This document shows, in pieces, positions 37,076 to 48,032 of a stretch of DNA of 59,611 nucleotides; within the stretch, counting starts at the first letter, position 1, and each line of letters opens with the position of its first letter. The notes beneath the pieces are model-generated. The model searched no databases. It was not told where the DNA came from and saw only the letters and a list, made by a program, of their open reading frames with translations. Source of the stretch: Alphaproteobacteria bacterium (GTDB lineage: Bacteria; Pseudomonadota; Alphaproteobacteria; JACZXZ01); contig DASPOR010000206.1 of the NCBI GenBank assembly GCA_035625915.1, positions 1-59,611 of the forward strand. The letters are read 5' to 3'. Made by a program: the position numbers and the translations under genes.

Positions 37076-38956
37076 ATGTCCGAAGAAAAGCTCAACTTTC
37101 AGGCGGAGGTCAGCAAGCTCCTGGATATCGTCGCCCATTCGCTTTACAGCGAGCGGGAAGTGTTCCTGCGCGAACTGATTTCGAATGCATCGGATGCCTG
37201 CGACCGCTTGCGTTACGAAGCCCTTACGAAGCCCGAGCTGCTCGAGGGCGGGGCCGATTTCCGCATTACCCTCTCGGCCGACAAGAAGACCGGCACGCTC
37301 ACGATCGCCGACAATGGGATCGGCATGAGCCGCGCCGATCTCATTGAAAATCTCGGCACCATTGCGCGTTCCGGCACCGCAGCGTTCGTCACCGAGGCGG
37401 CCAAGGGCGATGGCGATGCCGCACCGAGCCTGATCGGTCAATTCGGGGTCGGTTTTTATTCCGCGTTCATGGTTTCCGACCGTGTGGAAGTCGTCTCACG
37501 CAAGGCGGGGGGCAGCGAGGCGTGGCACTGGATTTCGGACGGCAAAGGCAGCTTCACGGTCGGCGAGGCGGAGCTTGCGAGCCGCGGTACGCGTGTGAAT
37601 CTTCACCTCAACGACACGGCGAAAGAATTCCTCGAAGCGGCACGACTGCGCGAGGTTGTAAAGCGTCACTCCGACCACATCGCAATTCCGATCGAATTGG
37701 ATGAGGCCGGCAAGAAGGAAACGATCAATCGCGCTTCTGCCCTTTGGACACGGCCCAAAAGCGAGATCACCGAGCTTCAGTACAAGGAATTTTACCGCCA
37801 AAGTGCCCATAGTTTCGACGAGCCGTGGGCGACGCTCCACTATCGGGCGGAAGGGACGCTCGATTATACGGCCCTCCTCTTCGTGCCCCAGGAGCGGCCC
37901 TTCGATCTCTTCAACCCAGAGCGCAAAAGTTCGGTGCGCCTCTACGTGAAACGCGTTTTCATCACCGACGAATGCCCGGAACTTTTGCCGGCCTATCTGC
38001 GCTTTTTGCGCGGCATCGTCGACACGGACGACCTGCCCCTCAACGTCAGCCGCGAAATGCTTCAAAAGAACCCCGTGCTCATCAAGATGCGGACGGGCCT
38101 CGTCAAGCGGACCCTCGACGAGCTCGACCGAAAAGCCAAGGACGATCCAAAAGACTACGCGAAGTTCTGGCGGAATTTCGGCGCCGTGCTGAAGGAAGGG
38201 CTATACGAAGACCCGGAGCAGCGCGAGCGCCTTCTCGCCCTTGCCCGCTTCCACTCGACCGCGGGTGAGGAGCTTGTGAGTTTCGAGGACTACCTAACCC
38301 GCATGCGGGAGGGCCAAGAGGCGATCTATTACATCGCGGGCGAGACGGTCGAAGTGGTGCGGCGAAGCCCACAGCTCGAAGGGTTTCGGGCGAAGGGCGT
38401 GGAAGTGCTCTTGATGACCGATCCCGTCGATGAGTTCTGGCTGAGCGCTGTCGGAAGCTACAAGGAGAAACCCTTCAAATCCGTCACGCGCGGAAGTGCC
38501 GATCTCGCCAAGATAAAAAGTGCCGCGGGAAGCGATGCCGACGGCGACAAACGCGAGGACGACAGTGCGGCATCCGAGGTGAGCGGGCTCGTGGCCCTCT
38601 TCAAATTGACGCTGAAGGACATGGTCAAGGATGTACGCGCGTCGGAGCGGTTGACCGACAGCCCCGTGTGCCTGGTCGCGGACGAAGGCGACATGGACAT
38701 CCATCTTGAGCGGCTTCTACGCCAGCACAAGCAGGTCGACCAAGGGGCACGGCGCATCCTGGAGGTCAATCCGACGCATCCCCTCATAAGGCGTCTCGTC
38801 AAGGACGTGTCGAAAAAGGGGACGTCGTCGCGAATCGAGGATTATGCGTTCTTGCTGCTCGACCAAGCCCGCATCGTTCAGGGCGAAACGCCACCCGATC
38901 CGGCCGCATTCTCCCGCCGGCTCGCGAGCGTGTTGGAGTACGGCCTCATCGGCTGA
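37076..38956 (+). CDS. htpG: molecular chaperone HtpG (Hsp90)
   Basis: A 626-residue Hsp90. FLRELISNASDACDRLRYEAL and IADNGIGMSRADLIENLGTIARSG are the GHKL ATP-binding motifs, GQFGVGFYSAFMVSD the glycine-rich lid, and LPLNVSREMLQ lies in the middle domain; the C-terminal dimerisation domain is complete. The ATG at 37076 (MSEEKLNFQ) follows AACGAGGGGAA; the longer frame upstream is dropped. Cytoplasmic. Confidence 0.95.
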   Translation: MSEEKLNFQAEVSKLLDIVAHSLYSEREVFLRELISNASDACDRLRYEALTKPELLEGGADFRITLSADKKTGTLTIADNGIGMSRADLIENLGTIARSGTAAFVTEAAKGDGDAAPSLIGQFGVGFYSAFMVSDRVEVVSRKAGGSEAWHWISDGKGSFTVGEAELASRGTRVNLHLNDTAKEFLEAARLREVVKRHSDHIAIPIELDEAGKKETINRASALWTRPKSEITELQYKEFYRQSAHSFDEPWATLHYRAEGTLDYTALLFVPQERPFDLFNPERKSSVRLYVKRVFITDECPELLPAYLRFLRGIVDTDDLPLNVSREMLQKNPVLIKMRTGLVKRTLDELDRKAKDDPKDYAKFWRNFGAVLKEGLYEDPEQRERLLALARFHSTAGEELVSFEDYLTRMREGQEAIYYIAGETVEVVRRSPQLEGFRAKGVEVLLMTDPVDEFWLSAVGSYKEKPFKSVTRGSADLAKIKSAAGSDADGDKREDDSAASEVSGLVALFKLTLKDMVKDVRASERLTDSPVCLVADEGDMDIHLERLLRQHKQVDQGARRILEVNPTHPLIRRLVKDVSKKGTSSRIEDYAFLLLDQARIVQGETPPDPAAFSRRLASVLEYGLIG

Positions 38957-38975
38957 TTGACCAGGCTTCAGGGCC

Positions 38976-39014
38976 AAAAAAAAGCGGCCACCCCCGGGGG
39001 CGGGGTGTGGCCGC
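38976..39014 (-). terminator. strong minus-strand intrinsic terminator downstream of htpG
   Basis: GCGGCCAC at 38984-38991 pairs with GTGGCCGC at 39007-39014, extended by CCCC/GGGG inside. Eight A residues at 38976-38983 give a U8 tail on the minus strand. On the plus strand no T-run follows the stem, so it serves poorly as the htpG terminator. No minus-strand protein gene ends here, which raises the possibility of a small minus-strand RNA. Confidence 0.65.
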
Positions 39015-39139
39015 GTTGTGGGTGCCGATGTGGATGGCACCGCCTTGCGGTAAGTGTGTGACGTCGCAATCCAGCCCTCGCCCAAATTCTCCACCGACAA
39101 CGTCTACCGGGCGGGCTGGCAACACAAACGATAAACATC

Positions 39140-39195
39140 TCGTTGTCATTCGACAAACGAATTTTATCGATGTAAACTATCGTTTTTTCCGATAA
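39140..39195. promoter_or_regulatory. AT-rich operator-like sites before the LysR gene
   Basis: Two inverted repeats precede the LysR-type gene: TTGTC-ATTC-GACAA within 39140-39160, flanked by TCG and CGA, and TATCG-N7-CGATA at 39179-39195. The dyad form and location 40-100 bp before the regulator start suit autoregulation and control of a divergent transcript. Confidence 0.45.
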
Positions 39196-39236
39196 TAGCA
39201 GACGGACGCCGTTACCCTCGAACGCGGTCTGTTCAA

Positions 39237-40109
39237 ATGGACATCGAGCAAGCGCGCACATTTTTGGAGATCGCCGAGTCCGGCACCTTCGTGAAGGCGG
39301 CGGAACGGCTCAATATCACCCAATCCACGGCGAGTATGCGCATCAAAGCGCTCGAGGACAGCCTGGGCCGACCGCTTTTCACGCGCAGCAAAGCCGGCGC
39401 TCAGCTGACGGCGGCGGGCCAGCAATTCCGGCGCTATGCCACGACCGTGGTCCGCGCCTGGCAGCAGGCGCGTCAAGACGTGGCGTTGCCGCCCGGTTTT
39501 CGAGCCGTTCTGGGGATCGGCGGCCAGCACAGCCTATGGGAACGGCTGCTGATCAAGTGGGTCCCGTGGATTCGGACCGCGATGCCCGACGTGGCGGTCC
39601 GCGCCGAGGTGGGAACACCCGAAACGCTGATCCGCCAACTGAGCGAGGGGCTCCTCGATATCGTGGCGATGTATGCGCCGCAGAACCGTACCGGATTCGT
39701 TGTCGAGCAACTCTTCACCGACCGCATCGTCATGGTCTCGACCGAAAAGGATGCACGGCCGGTTCTCGATGACCGCTACGTGTATGTCGACTGGGGCCCC
39801 GCGTTCCATTCGGGCCACTCCCAGGCCTTTCCCGATTTCGCGACACCGGCGGTGAGCGTTGGCATCGGTTTTTTGGGACTTTCCTATCTCCTCGAAAGCG
39901 GGGGAAGCGGCTATTTCCCGATACGCGTGGTGCGTCCGCACATCGAGGCGGGCCGACTTCACCTGGTCAAGGAGGCGCCCGATTTCCACCGGCCGGCCTA
40001 CGCGGTTTATCCCCAAAGCTCAGCACAGGAGAGCTTGCTCAAAGTCGCGTTCCAGGGTCTGCGAAACCTTGCGAGTGCTGAAGCGGCGACGTCGGACGAG
40101 GCGGCCTGA
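39237..40109 (+). CDS. LysR family transcriptional regulator
   Basis: A 290-residue LTTR. MDIEQARTFLEIAESGTFVKAAERLNITQSTASMRIKALEDSLGRPLF is the N-terminal winged helix-turn-helix, and the rest is a periplasmic-binding-protein-like effector domain. The effector is unknown. There is no obvious divergent protein gene, only the candidate minus-strand transcript ending at the terminator near 38.98 kb. Convergent with the DUF1223 gene. Confidence 0.87.
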   Translation: MDIEQARTFLEIAESGTFVKAAERLNITQSTASMRIKALEDSLGRPLFTRSKAGAQLTAAGQQFRRYATTVVRAWQQARQDVALPPGFRAVLGIGGQHSLWERLLIKWVPWIRTAMPDVAVRAEVGTPETLIRQLSEGLLDIVAMYAPQNRTGFVVEQLFTDRIVMVSTEKDARPVLDDRYVYVDWGPAFHSGHSQAFPDFATPAVSVGIGFLGLSYLLESGGSGYFPIRVVRPHIEAGRLHLVKEAPDFHRPAYAVYPQSSAQESLLKVAFQGLRNLASAEAATSDEAA

Positions 40110-40215
40110 GCGGCGTGCAATCGCGGCTCAAATCCATAGCCGGATAAGTATCTGGGCGCACGACACCCCATCGCACGACATCCCGCGCGTCCGTTTCCCG
40201 GTGTCGAGGGGTCGC

Positions 40216-40947
40216 TTAGTTTTCGTCGATGAGCGTGGCGCCGAGGATGGGTCCTTGGCCCTCGCCCGCCGAATTATCCGCCTGCAGCAGGATCGCGCAG
40301 CCGCTATCGGGTTTTAGCGCGACCTCGACGGGAATCTCCGCGGCCTTGCCGTCATAGCGGCCCGCCTTGCGCCACTCGCGCACGATGTTGAACTCCTGGA
40401 GCGTGCGGCCGCCATTTTCGCCGCGCGCCACGTCGGTCGTGCGCTCCTTGTCGAAGATCGCGAGCCAAACCGTCGCCGTCCCCTTCAGGTTCGAGGCGGG
40501 GATCTCGATCTTGTAATCGCTTTCCGAACGCTCCGTGACCGCGAGCGGAACCTTGTCCTTCATCTTCAGTTCCGCCTCAATGAGCCGGGCAATGGCCCCG
40601 CGGTCGGAGCCCGTCGCGTCGTTGCGACCCTCCACGACCATCTGAGGTGTATAGAGATAGCGATTGCCGAGCGCTTCTGTATAGCGGCGCTGGCGAGCCG
40701 TAGCGTCGGGGAGCGCGTATTGATCCTTCCAACCGATATAGTCCCAATAATCCACGTGGAAGGCGAGTGCTATGACGTTTTTCTGCTTGGCAAGCTCGCC
40801 GAGATAGGCGTCCGCCGGCGGGCAGCTCGAGCAGCCTTGGGACGTGAAGAGCTCCACGACGACGGGATTTTGACCATCCGCCGCAGCAGGAAGTGCGGGC
40901 AGCACCGCGATGAGGGCCGCCACGGCGGCAATCGTGAATCGCATCAT
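40216..40947 (-). CDS. DUF1223 exported thioredoxin-like protein
   Basis: A 243-residue protein with a signal peptide (MMRFTIAAVAALIAVLPALPAAA) and the DUF1223 motif VVELFTSQGCSSCPPAD near residue 31, whose CSSC resembles a thioredoxin-type redox pair; a VDYWDYIGWKD segment follows. It is probably a periplasmic thiol-disulfide or copper-related protein, but the function is unproven. In Alphaproteobacteria this family often adjoins acnA; here a TetR gene lies between. An ATG one codon downstream is equally possible. Confidence 0.82.
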   Translation of the reverse strand: MMRFTIAAVAALIAVLPALPAAADGQNPVVVELFTSQGCSSCPPADAYLGELAKQKNVIALAFHVDYWDYIGWKDQYALPDATARQRRYTEALGNRYLYTPQMVVEGRNDATGSDRGAIARLIEAELKMKDKVPLAVTERSESDYKIEIPASNLKGTATVWLAIFDKERTTDVARGENGGRTLQEFNIVREWRKAGRYDGKAAEIPVEVALKPDSGCAILLQADNSAGEGQGPILGATLIDEN

Positions 40948-41100
40948 GGCCTATACTTATGGGTTCGGTCGCAGCCGCACGAATCACTTGTCTTCAAGAA
41001 AGAGTGAAACGCATCCCGCAAAAAAGCAACCGCTAGTTTCAAAACGGCACCCGAAATCGGGCATGGGATCGGACACGGGCCGCCGCGGTCGTCTCCATCC

Positions 41101-41137
41101 TGGTGTGGTGGATCCGAAATTCGCCACACGAGGATCC
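41101..41137. repeat. dispersed intergenic repeat, copy 2
   Basis: TGGTGTGGTGGATCC followed by TTCGCCACAC and a second GGATCC. The words TGTGGTGGA and TTCGCCACAC are shared, in reverse orientation, with the nested palindrome at 2941-2989; the central part of that copy is missing here. It lies directly beyond the stop of the TetR gene. Confidence 0.55.
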
Positions 41138-41142
41138 GATTT

Positions 41143-41724
41143 TCAGCCGAGCATCGCAAGTGCGAGGTCTGAAATCCGGCCGAGGGCGGGACCCTCCGCA
41201 CCCAGTTTGGAGCGCACGCGGAGGCCGTCGATTAGGGCACTCAGACCCTCTGCGAGTGTGCGGGGATCGCGATCGAGGGCTACTTCGCCCTCGTCCTGCG
41301 CGCGGGCGATCACCCGCGTGAGCAACACCTCCATTGCCTCATAGTGCGCCCGAAGCCGGGCTGCAACGTCGGCGTCCCGGCTCCCCAATTCGCAAGCAGC
41401 ACTGACGACAAGGCAACCGCGCCGTTGCGGGTCGCCGGCTGCAAAGGCCGCGAGCTCGGTAAACAACCCTCGAAGACCTTCGAGCGGAGAAGACGCGGAT
41501 TCGAGAGCGTCGAGCCGAGGTGTCAGCACGCTCTCGATATAACGGTCGAGCGCTTGGAGGAAGAGGCTTCTCTTGTCGCCGTAGGTTCCATAAAGGCTCG
41601 CACGGTTGATCCCCATCGCTTGGACAAGATCGTCAACCGACGTCGCTTCGTAGCCCTGGCGCCAAAAAAGCTGCATCGCCTTGCGCAAGGCGGTGTCGGG
41701 ATCGAAGGATTTGGCTCGAGCCAT
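41143..41724 (-). CDS. TetR/AcrR family transcriptional regulator
   Basis: A 193-residue repressor. MARAKSFDPDTALRKAMQLFWRQGYEATSVDDLVQAMGINRASLYGTYGDKRSLFLQAL is the helix-turn-helix; RRGCLVVSAACELGSRD in the second half is typical of a TetR ligand-binding C-domain. No efflux or enzyme gene is adjacent, so the target is unknown. A short palindrome upstream may be its own operator. It sits between aconitase and DUF1223 genes with a dispersed repeat at its 3' end, as in an inserted gene. Confidence 0.87.
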   Translation of the reverse strand: MARAKSFDPDTALRKAMQLFWRQGYEATSVDDLVQAMGINRASLYGTYGDKRSLFLQALDRYIESVLTPRLDALESASSPLEGLRGLFTELAAFAAGDPQRRGCLVVSAACELGSRDADVAARLRAHYEAMEVLLTRVIARAQDEGEVALDRDPRTLAEGLSALIDGLRVRSKLGAEGPALGRISDLALAMLG

Positions 41725-41747
41725 CGGTCGTGCTCAAAATGCAGATC

Positions 41748-41759
41748 TATTCCAGAATA
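41748..41759. promoter_or_regulatory. short palindrome TATTCCAGAATA upstream of the TetR gene
   Basis: A 5-bp inverted repeat around CA, 24 bp upstream of the TetR start, in an AT-rich stretch. It is a plausible autoregulatory site but short enough to occur by chance. Confidence 0.3.
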
Positions 41760-42000
41760 CAAATTTAGAACAGATTGTCAAGAAAACGGGTGATTGTAAA
41801 TCCAACGACTTTGCCGGTTATAAACTAACCGTACATTTAAGTTTTGTTTGCAAATTGCTTCTCGCTGACAGGGGGACGCGTGCAGTGTCAGGTTGTTGAT
41901 AATACATCGTTCCACGCCGATTCGCGCGGGTAAATTCACCGCGTTCGCGCGCCGGCCTGTCGAGACCTCACGGATGTTCCAAAAAAACTAACTGGTCATT

Positions 42001-44694
42001 CTAAGTCGATTTCACCAAATTCCGCAAAACGAACTGAAGAATTCCACCATTGCGGAAATACTCCACTTCGTCTTCGGTATCGATGCGGCAAATCACCGGC
42101 ACTTTCTCGGACTGGCCGTTCTGTCTGTGGACGACCAGCGTGAGAGGCATCCGCGGTTTGATCCCGCTCCTAAGTCCGATCACGTCGAACGTCTCGGCAC
42201 CGTCGAGTTTGAGAGTCTTGCGCGTGACACCTTCCTGAAACTGAAGTGGCAGTACGCCCATTCCAACAAGATTGGAACGATGTATGCGCTCGAAACTCTC
42301 TGCGATGACGGCCTTGACACCTTGCAACATCGGCCCCTTCGCGGCCCAGTCGCGCGAAGAACCCGTGCCGTATTCCTTGCCGGCGACGACGACGAGCGGC
42401 GTTTCAGCACTCTTATATTTCATCGCCGCGTCATAGATCGACATCTTCTCCCCGCTCGGCACATGCTTGGTGAAGCCACCCTCGACACCCGGCACCATTT
42501 CGTTCTTGATGCGGATATTCGCGAAGGTGCCGCGCATCATCACCTCGTGGTTACCGCGCCTCGAGCCATAGGAATTGAAGTCGAGGGGGCGCACCTGATA
42601 ACTGATCAAATACTCGCCGGCCGGGCTCTCCTTCTTGATGTTGCCCGCAGGCGAAATGTGATCCGTCGTGACCGAATCGCCGAGAAGTGCGAGGGGCCGT
42701 GCGCCCGATATATCGCTGAAGCCGTCCGACGGCTTGAGGGTCATGCCCTCGAAGTAGGGCGGATTGCGCACGTAGGTGCTGCGCTCCGACCAATCATAGG
42801 TGAGCCCGCCGGCGACCTTGATGCTGCGCCACTCGGGCGGGCCCTCGAAGACGTTGGCGTAGCGCTTGCGAAACATCTCGGCACTCAGCGCGCCTTCGAT
42901 GGTCGTACGGATATCGTGACTCGATGGCCAGATGTCGCGGAGATAGACGGGCTTGCCATCGCGGCCCTCGCCGAGCGGGTCCTTGCCCAGGTCGACCTTC
43001 ATCGACCCCGCAAGCGCATAAGCGACGACGAGTGGCGGCGAGGCGAGATAATTCGCCCTCGTCGACGGATTGATGCGGCCTTCGAAATTCCGATTGCCGG
43101 AAAGGACCGCGGCGCAAACGAGGTCGCCCGCCTCGATCGCGTCGGCGATCGGCTCCGGCAAGGGGCCCGAATTGCCGATGCACGTGGTGCATCCATATCC
43201 CACAAGATTGAAGCCGAGCTTGTCGAGCTCCGCTTGAAGGCCCGAGTTGCCGAGATAATCGCTCACCACCTGGCTGCCCGGTGCAAGCGACGTCTTCACC
43301 CAAGGCTTCGTCTTGAGACCCTTGGCATTGGCGTTTTTCGCAAGCAAGCCCGCCGCCATCATCACGTCCGGGTTCGAGGTGTTCGTGCAGCTCGTGATCG
43401 CCGCGATCACGACATCGCCGTCCTTGAGGGAATAATTGGCGTCCTTGACCGGGACCGACTTGGCGCGGCCGACCTCACCCACGAAATCCTTGAGCGAGTC
43501 GTTGAATGCCTTCGCCGCCCCGGCCACCGTTACCTTGTCCTGGGGGCGTTTGGGTCCGGCGAGCGAGGGCTCGACGTTCGAGAGTTCGAGTTCCAGTGTG
43601 TCGCTGAAGACCGGGTCGGGCGTGGATTGGTCGCGCCACAGGCCCTGAGTCTTGGCGTAGGCCTCGACGAGCTTCACACGCCCTTCGTCGCGGCCGGTGA
43701 AGCGCAGATAGCGGATCGTCTCGGCATCGATCGGGAAGAAGCCGCATGTGGCGCCGTATTCCGGCGACATGTTCCCGATCGTGGCCCGGTCGGCGAGCGA
43801 AAGATTGCCGCAGCCCGGTCCGTAGAATTCGACGAACTTGTTCACCACACCTTTCTTGCGCAACATCTGCGTGACGGTAAGCACAAGATCGGTCGCCGTG
43901 GCCCCTTCCTTGAGGCGGCCGGTGAGCTTGAAGCCCACCACCTCGGGAATGACCATCGAGATCGGCTGGCCAAGCATTGCCGCCTCCGCCTCGATCCCGC
44001 CCACACCCCAACCCAGCACGGCGAGGCCGTTGACCATCGTCGTGTGACTGTCGGTGCCGACGACGGTGTCGGGATAGGCGATTTCGGTCCCGTTTTCCTT
44101 CGCGAGCCAGACGGTTTGTGCGAGATATTCGAGGTTGACCTGGTGGCAGATGCCGGTCCCCGGTGGGACGACGCGGAAATTATCGAATGCCTTCTGTCCC
44201 CAACGCAGGAACTCGTAACGCTCCTGGTTGCGATGGAACTCCATCTCGACGTTCTTGCGGAACGATTCCTTGGCGCCGAATGAATCGACCATCACCGAAT
44301 GGTCGATCACGAGATCGACGGGCACTTGCGGATTGATCTGCTTGGCATCGCCGCCGAGCTTGACGACCGCGTCGCGCATCGCGGCGAGATCGACGACCGC
44401 GGGCACGCCCGTGAAATCCTGCATGAGCACGCGCGCGGGCCGGAAAGCGATTTCGCGGGTCGAGCGCCGGTCCTTGAGCCAGCTTGCCATCGCCTTCAAG
44501 TCATCGACCGAGACCGTTCGGCCATCCTCCCAGCGCAGCAGGTTCTCGAGCAACACCTTGAGCGAGAACGGCAGGCGCGCGAGGTCCCCGAGACCTGCCT
44601 TTTGAGCCGCATCCAAGCTGAAATAGTCATATTTCTTGTTTCCCACGCTGAGCGTGCGGCGGGTCTTGAGCGTATCCTGTCCGATGACGGCCAC
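42001..44694 (-). CDS. acnA: aconitate hydratase AcnA
   Basis: An 897-residue aconitase of the AcnA/IRP type, interconverting citrate and isocitrate in the TCA cycle. The 4Fe-4S Cys ligands are visible in [12 protein letters not shown] and [15 protein letters not shown]; the C-terminal swivel domain has [16 protein letters not shown]. Complete length. It lies next to the aromatic catabolic island, whose products feed the TCA cycle, but has its own upstream region and is housekeeping. Confidence 0.96.
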   Translation of the reverse strand: MAVIGQDTLKTRRTLSVGNKKYDYFSLDAAQKAGLGDLARLPFSLKVLLENLLRWEDGRTVSVDDLKAMASWLKDRRSTREIAFRPARVLMQDFTGVPAVVDLAAMRDAVVKLGGDAKQINPQVPVDLVIDHSVMVDSFGAKESFRKNVEMEFHRNQERYEFLRWGQKAFDNFRVVPPGTGICHQVNLEYLAQTVWLAKENGTEIAYPDTVVGTDSHTTMVNGLAVLGWGVGGIEAEAAMLGQPISMVIPEVVGFKLTGRLKEGATATDLVLTVTQMLRKKGVVNKFVEFYGPGCGNLSLADRATIGNMSPEYGATCGFFPIDAETIRYLRFTGRDEGRVKLVEAYAKTQGLWRDQSTPDPVFSDTLELELSNVEPSLAGPKRPQDKVTVAGAAKAFNDSLKDFVGEVGRAKSVPVKDANYSLKDGDVVIAAITSCTNTSNPDVMMAAGLLAKNANAKGLKTKPWVKTSLAPGSQVVSDYLGNSGLQAELDKLGFNLVGYGCTTCIGNSGPLPEPIADAIEAGDLVCAAVLSGNRNFEGRINPSTRANYLASPPLVVAYALAGSMKVDLGKDPLGEGRDGKPVYLRDIWPSSHDIRTTIEGALSAEMFRKRYANVFEGPPEWRSIKVAGGLTYDWSERSTYVRNPPYFEGMTLKPSDGFSDISGARPLALLGDSVTTDHISPAGNIKKESPAGEYLISYQVRPLDFNSYGSRRGNHEVMMRGTFANIRIKNEMVPGVEGGFTKHVPSGEKMSIYDAAMKYKSAETPLVVVAGKEYGTGSSRDWAAKGPMLQGVKAVIAESFERIHRSNLVGMGVLPLQFQEGVTRKTLKLDGAETFDVIGLRSGIKPRMPLTLVVHRQNGQSEKVPVICRIDTEDEVEYFRNGGILQFVLRNLVKST

Positions 44695-44851
44695 GGGCGG
44701 TCTCCTGAGTTTTCGACGGTGCGCGGATGCTCCGCACCTCGGGCGGCGCGTCCTCGAGCGGGAATCGCCCCGGGGTTGGTAACGATGGTTATAGCACCAA
44801 TAAAACCGCCGGGGAGTCCCCCTCCGAGGGCCGGCTCGATGCGAGACGCGA

Positions 44852-46273
<1,422 letters not shown>

Positions 46274-46308
46274 ATGAAAATACTCCTGCTTGGTGCCCCG
46301 CGTGCCGT

Positions 46309-47958
46309 TCAAACCCTGCGCCGGTCGAACTCGCCCCGCTGGCCGGTGCCGTATCGCTTCAACGCACCCGAGTCCCCGACCGCGTTGGGGCGCTGGAATA
46401 TCCAGTTCTGCCACGCCGTGAGGCGGCCGAAGACTTTGCTTTCGATCGTCTCGGGGCCGGCAAAGCGCAAGCTCGCCTCCATGCCGCTTAGGGCATCGGG
46501 CGAGAATGAAGCGCGTTCCTCGAGTGCAAGACGCACCTCATCCGCCCAATCGATGTCATCGGGTGCGAAGGTGACGAGCCCGGCTTCCTCCGCCTTGCGC
46601 GCGTCGAGGCTTTGTCCGATCAGCGAGCGCGAAACGTCGAGCCGTTCGGGCTCGCCGAGGAAGCGGCTTGCAAGGCGGCTGATGCCGTTCGGCATCGGAT
46701 AGGCATCGAAATTGAGTTCGCCGAGGCGCACGCTGGCCGGCGGACGATTGTCTCCCTCCAGCTGCCCATCGAGCATGTAGCTGCGGTCGGCGGCGAGGGC
46801 GAGCTCGAGGAGCGAGCCGGCAAAGCAGCTTCCGGGCTCGATGAGCGTGATGATCGAGCGCGAACTCACGTCGAGACGCTTGAAGACACGCTTGAGGAAA
46901 TGGGTCGCCTCGCGCACGAACCAGTCGTCGCGGTGCGCCACCAACGCCCGGTCCATCGCCTCGACGAACTCGGCATTGCCCTGGCTTTTGAAGATCCAAG
47001 TGCCGATTTCCTGCTCGTTTGTGCGCAGATGAAGGATCGCGTCGTCAAGTGCGCGCGCGAGGGCGAGCGGCCAGAACGCCGCACCGAGGCGGTGAATATC
47101 GCCGATACTCGGCGGCGGGCCGGCCTCGGGTCCAAGGATCGTAAGCTCGGCCGCGCGCAGCGTACGGTCGAGCGAGACGCGAAGCGTGGGATAGAGAATG
47201 CGATCACTTTCGATCTTGCGATCGAGTGGCGCCAGGACAACCCCCTTCCCATCCGCCGGCCGGCCCGAGCGCTCGGCAAGCGCCAGAGCGCGCGAGCGCG
47301 CCACCTCATCGAGCTTCGAGCGAGGCACCAACTCGTCGACCAGGCGCCAATCGAGTGCGCGCTTGCCCCGAACGCCTTCCTCGGTGGTGCAGAAGAAATC
47401 GGCACGGTCGCGCCGCACCTTGCGCTTGTCGACAAGACGCGTAAGTCCGCCCGTGCCCGGCAGGACCGCAAGGAGCGGTACTTCCGGCAGCGAGACGGAG
47501 GTGTTGCCGTCGTCGGCCATGACGATGAAATCGCAAGCGAGGGCAAGCTCGTATCCCCCGCCGGCACAGGGGCCGTTTACGGCGCATACGAATCCGAGCC
47601 CGCCATTGCCGCTCGAATCCTCCATGCCGTTCCGCGTCTCATTGGTGAACTTGCAGAAATTGACCTTCTCGGCGTGGCTCGAGAGACTCAGCATGCGGAT
47701 ATTGGCGCCCGCGCAAAAGATGCGCTCCTTGCCCGAGGTCAGGATCACCGCGCCGACGGCGGGATGCTCGAAGCGAATGCGCTGGAGTGCGTCGTGAAGT
47801 TCGATGTCCACGCCCAGATCGTAGGAATTGAGCTTGAGCTGGTAGCCGGGCTTCAGGCCACCATCCTCGGCGACGTCCATCGCGAGAACGGCGATTCGCC
47901 CGTCGACGGCGAGCTTCCAATGCCTGTAACGATCCGGATGAGTGTCGAAGCTGATCAT
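46309..47958 (-). CDS. boxC: 2,3-epoxybenzoyl-CoA dihydrolase BoxC
   Basis: A 549-residue enzyme of the crotonase superfamily (benzoyl-CoA-dihydrodiol lyase in older naming). It opens the ring of 2,3-epoxybenzoyl-CoA hydrolytically to 3,4-dehydroadipyl-CoA semialdehyde and formate. It begins with ISFDTHPDRYRHWKL, typical of BoxC; KERIFCAGANIRML and GPCAGGGYELALACDF are the oxyanion-hole crotonase motifs. AGGGGAG precedes the ATG. Upstream are an operator-like palindrome and a TATAAT hexamer. Cytoplasmic, co-transcribed with boxB. Confidence 0.92.
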   Translation of the reverse strand: MISFDTHPDRYRHWKLAVDGRIAVLAMDVAEDGGLKPGYQLKLNSYDLGVDIELHDALQRIRFEHPAVGAVILTSGKERIFCAGANIRMLSLSSHAEKVNFCKFTNETRNGMEDSSGNGGLGFVCAVNGPCAGGGYELALACDFIVMADDGNTSVSLPEVPLLAVLPGTGGLTRLVDKRKVRRDRADFFCTTEEGVRGKRALDWRLVDELVPRSKLDEVARSRALALAERSGRPADGKGVVLAPLDRKIESDRILYPTLRVSLDRTLRAAELTILGPEAGPPPSIGDIHRLGAAFWPLALARALDDAILHLRTNEQEIGTWIFKSQGNAEFVEAMDRALVAHRDDWFVREATHFLKRVFKRLDVSSRSIITLIEPGSCFAGSLLELALAADRSYMLDGQLEGDNRPPASVRLGELNFDAYPMPNGISRLASRFLGEPERLDVSRSLIGQSLDARKAEEAGLVTFAPDDIDWADEVRLALEERASFSPDALSGMEASLRFAGPETIESKVFGRLTAWQNWIFQRPNAVGDSGALKRYGTGQRGEFDRRRV

Positions 47959-47982
47959 CGCGTCACGCTCCCCTGCCTTTCG

Positions 47983-48024
47983 GCATTATAATGCATACAA
48001 TGATATCTTGTGCAATATACTGCT
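47983..48024 (-). promoter_or_regulatory. promoter and BoxR-like operator before boxC
   Basis: GCATTATAATGC (47983-47994) is a perfect palindrome that contains a TATAAT -10 hexamer, overlapped by TGCA at 47992-47995. TGCAATATACTGCT lies at 48011-48024, where TTGCAC on the minus strand could be a weak -35 (19-nt spacing). TGCA half-sites with 6-nt spacing are the known pattern for BzdR/BoxR-type regulators. Near-identical sites precede boxR. Confidence 0.65.
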
Positions 48025-48032
48025 AAACGATG

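Noticed and set aside
42127..44283. 718-residue open frame on the plus strand
   Set aside because: It is antisense to aconitase. The sense frame contains all catalytic motifs, while this frame is Arg/Ala/Glu-rich without domains, as expected in GC-rich DNA.
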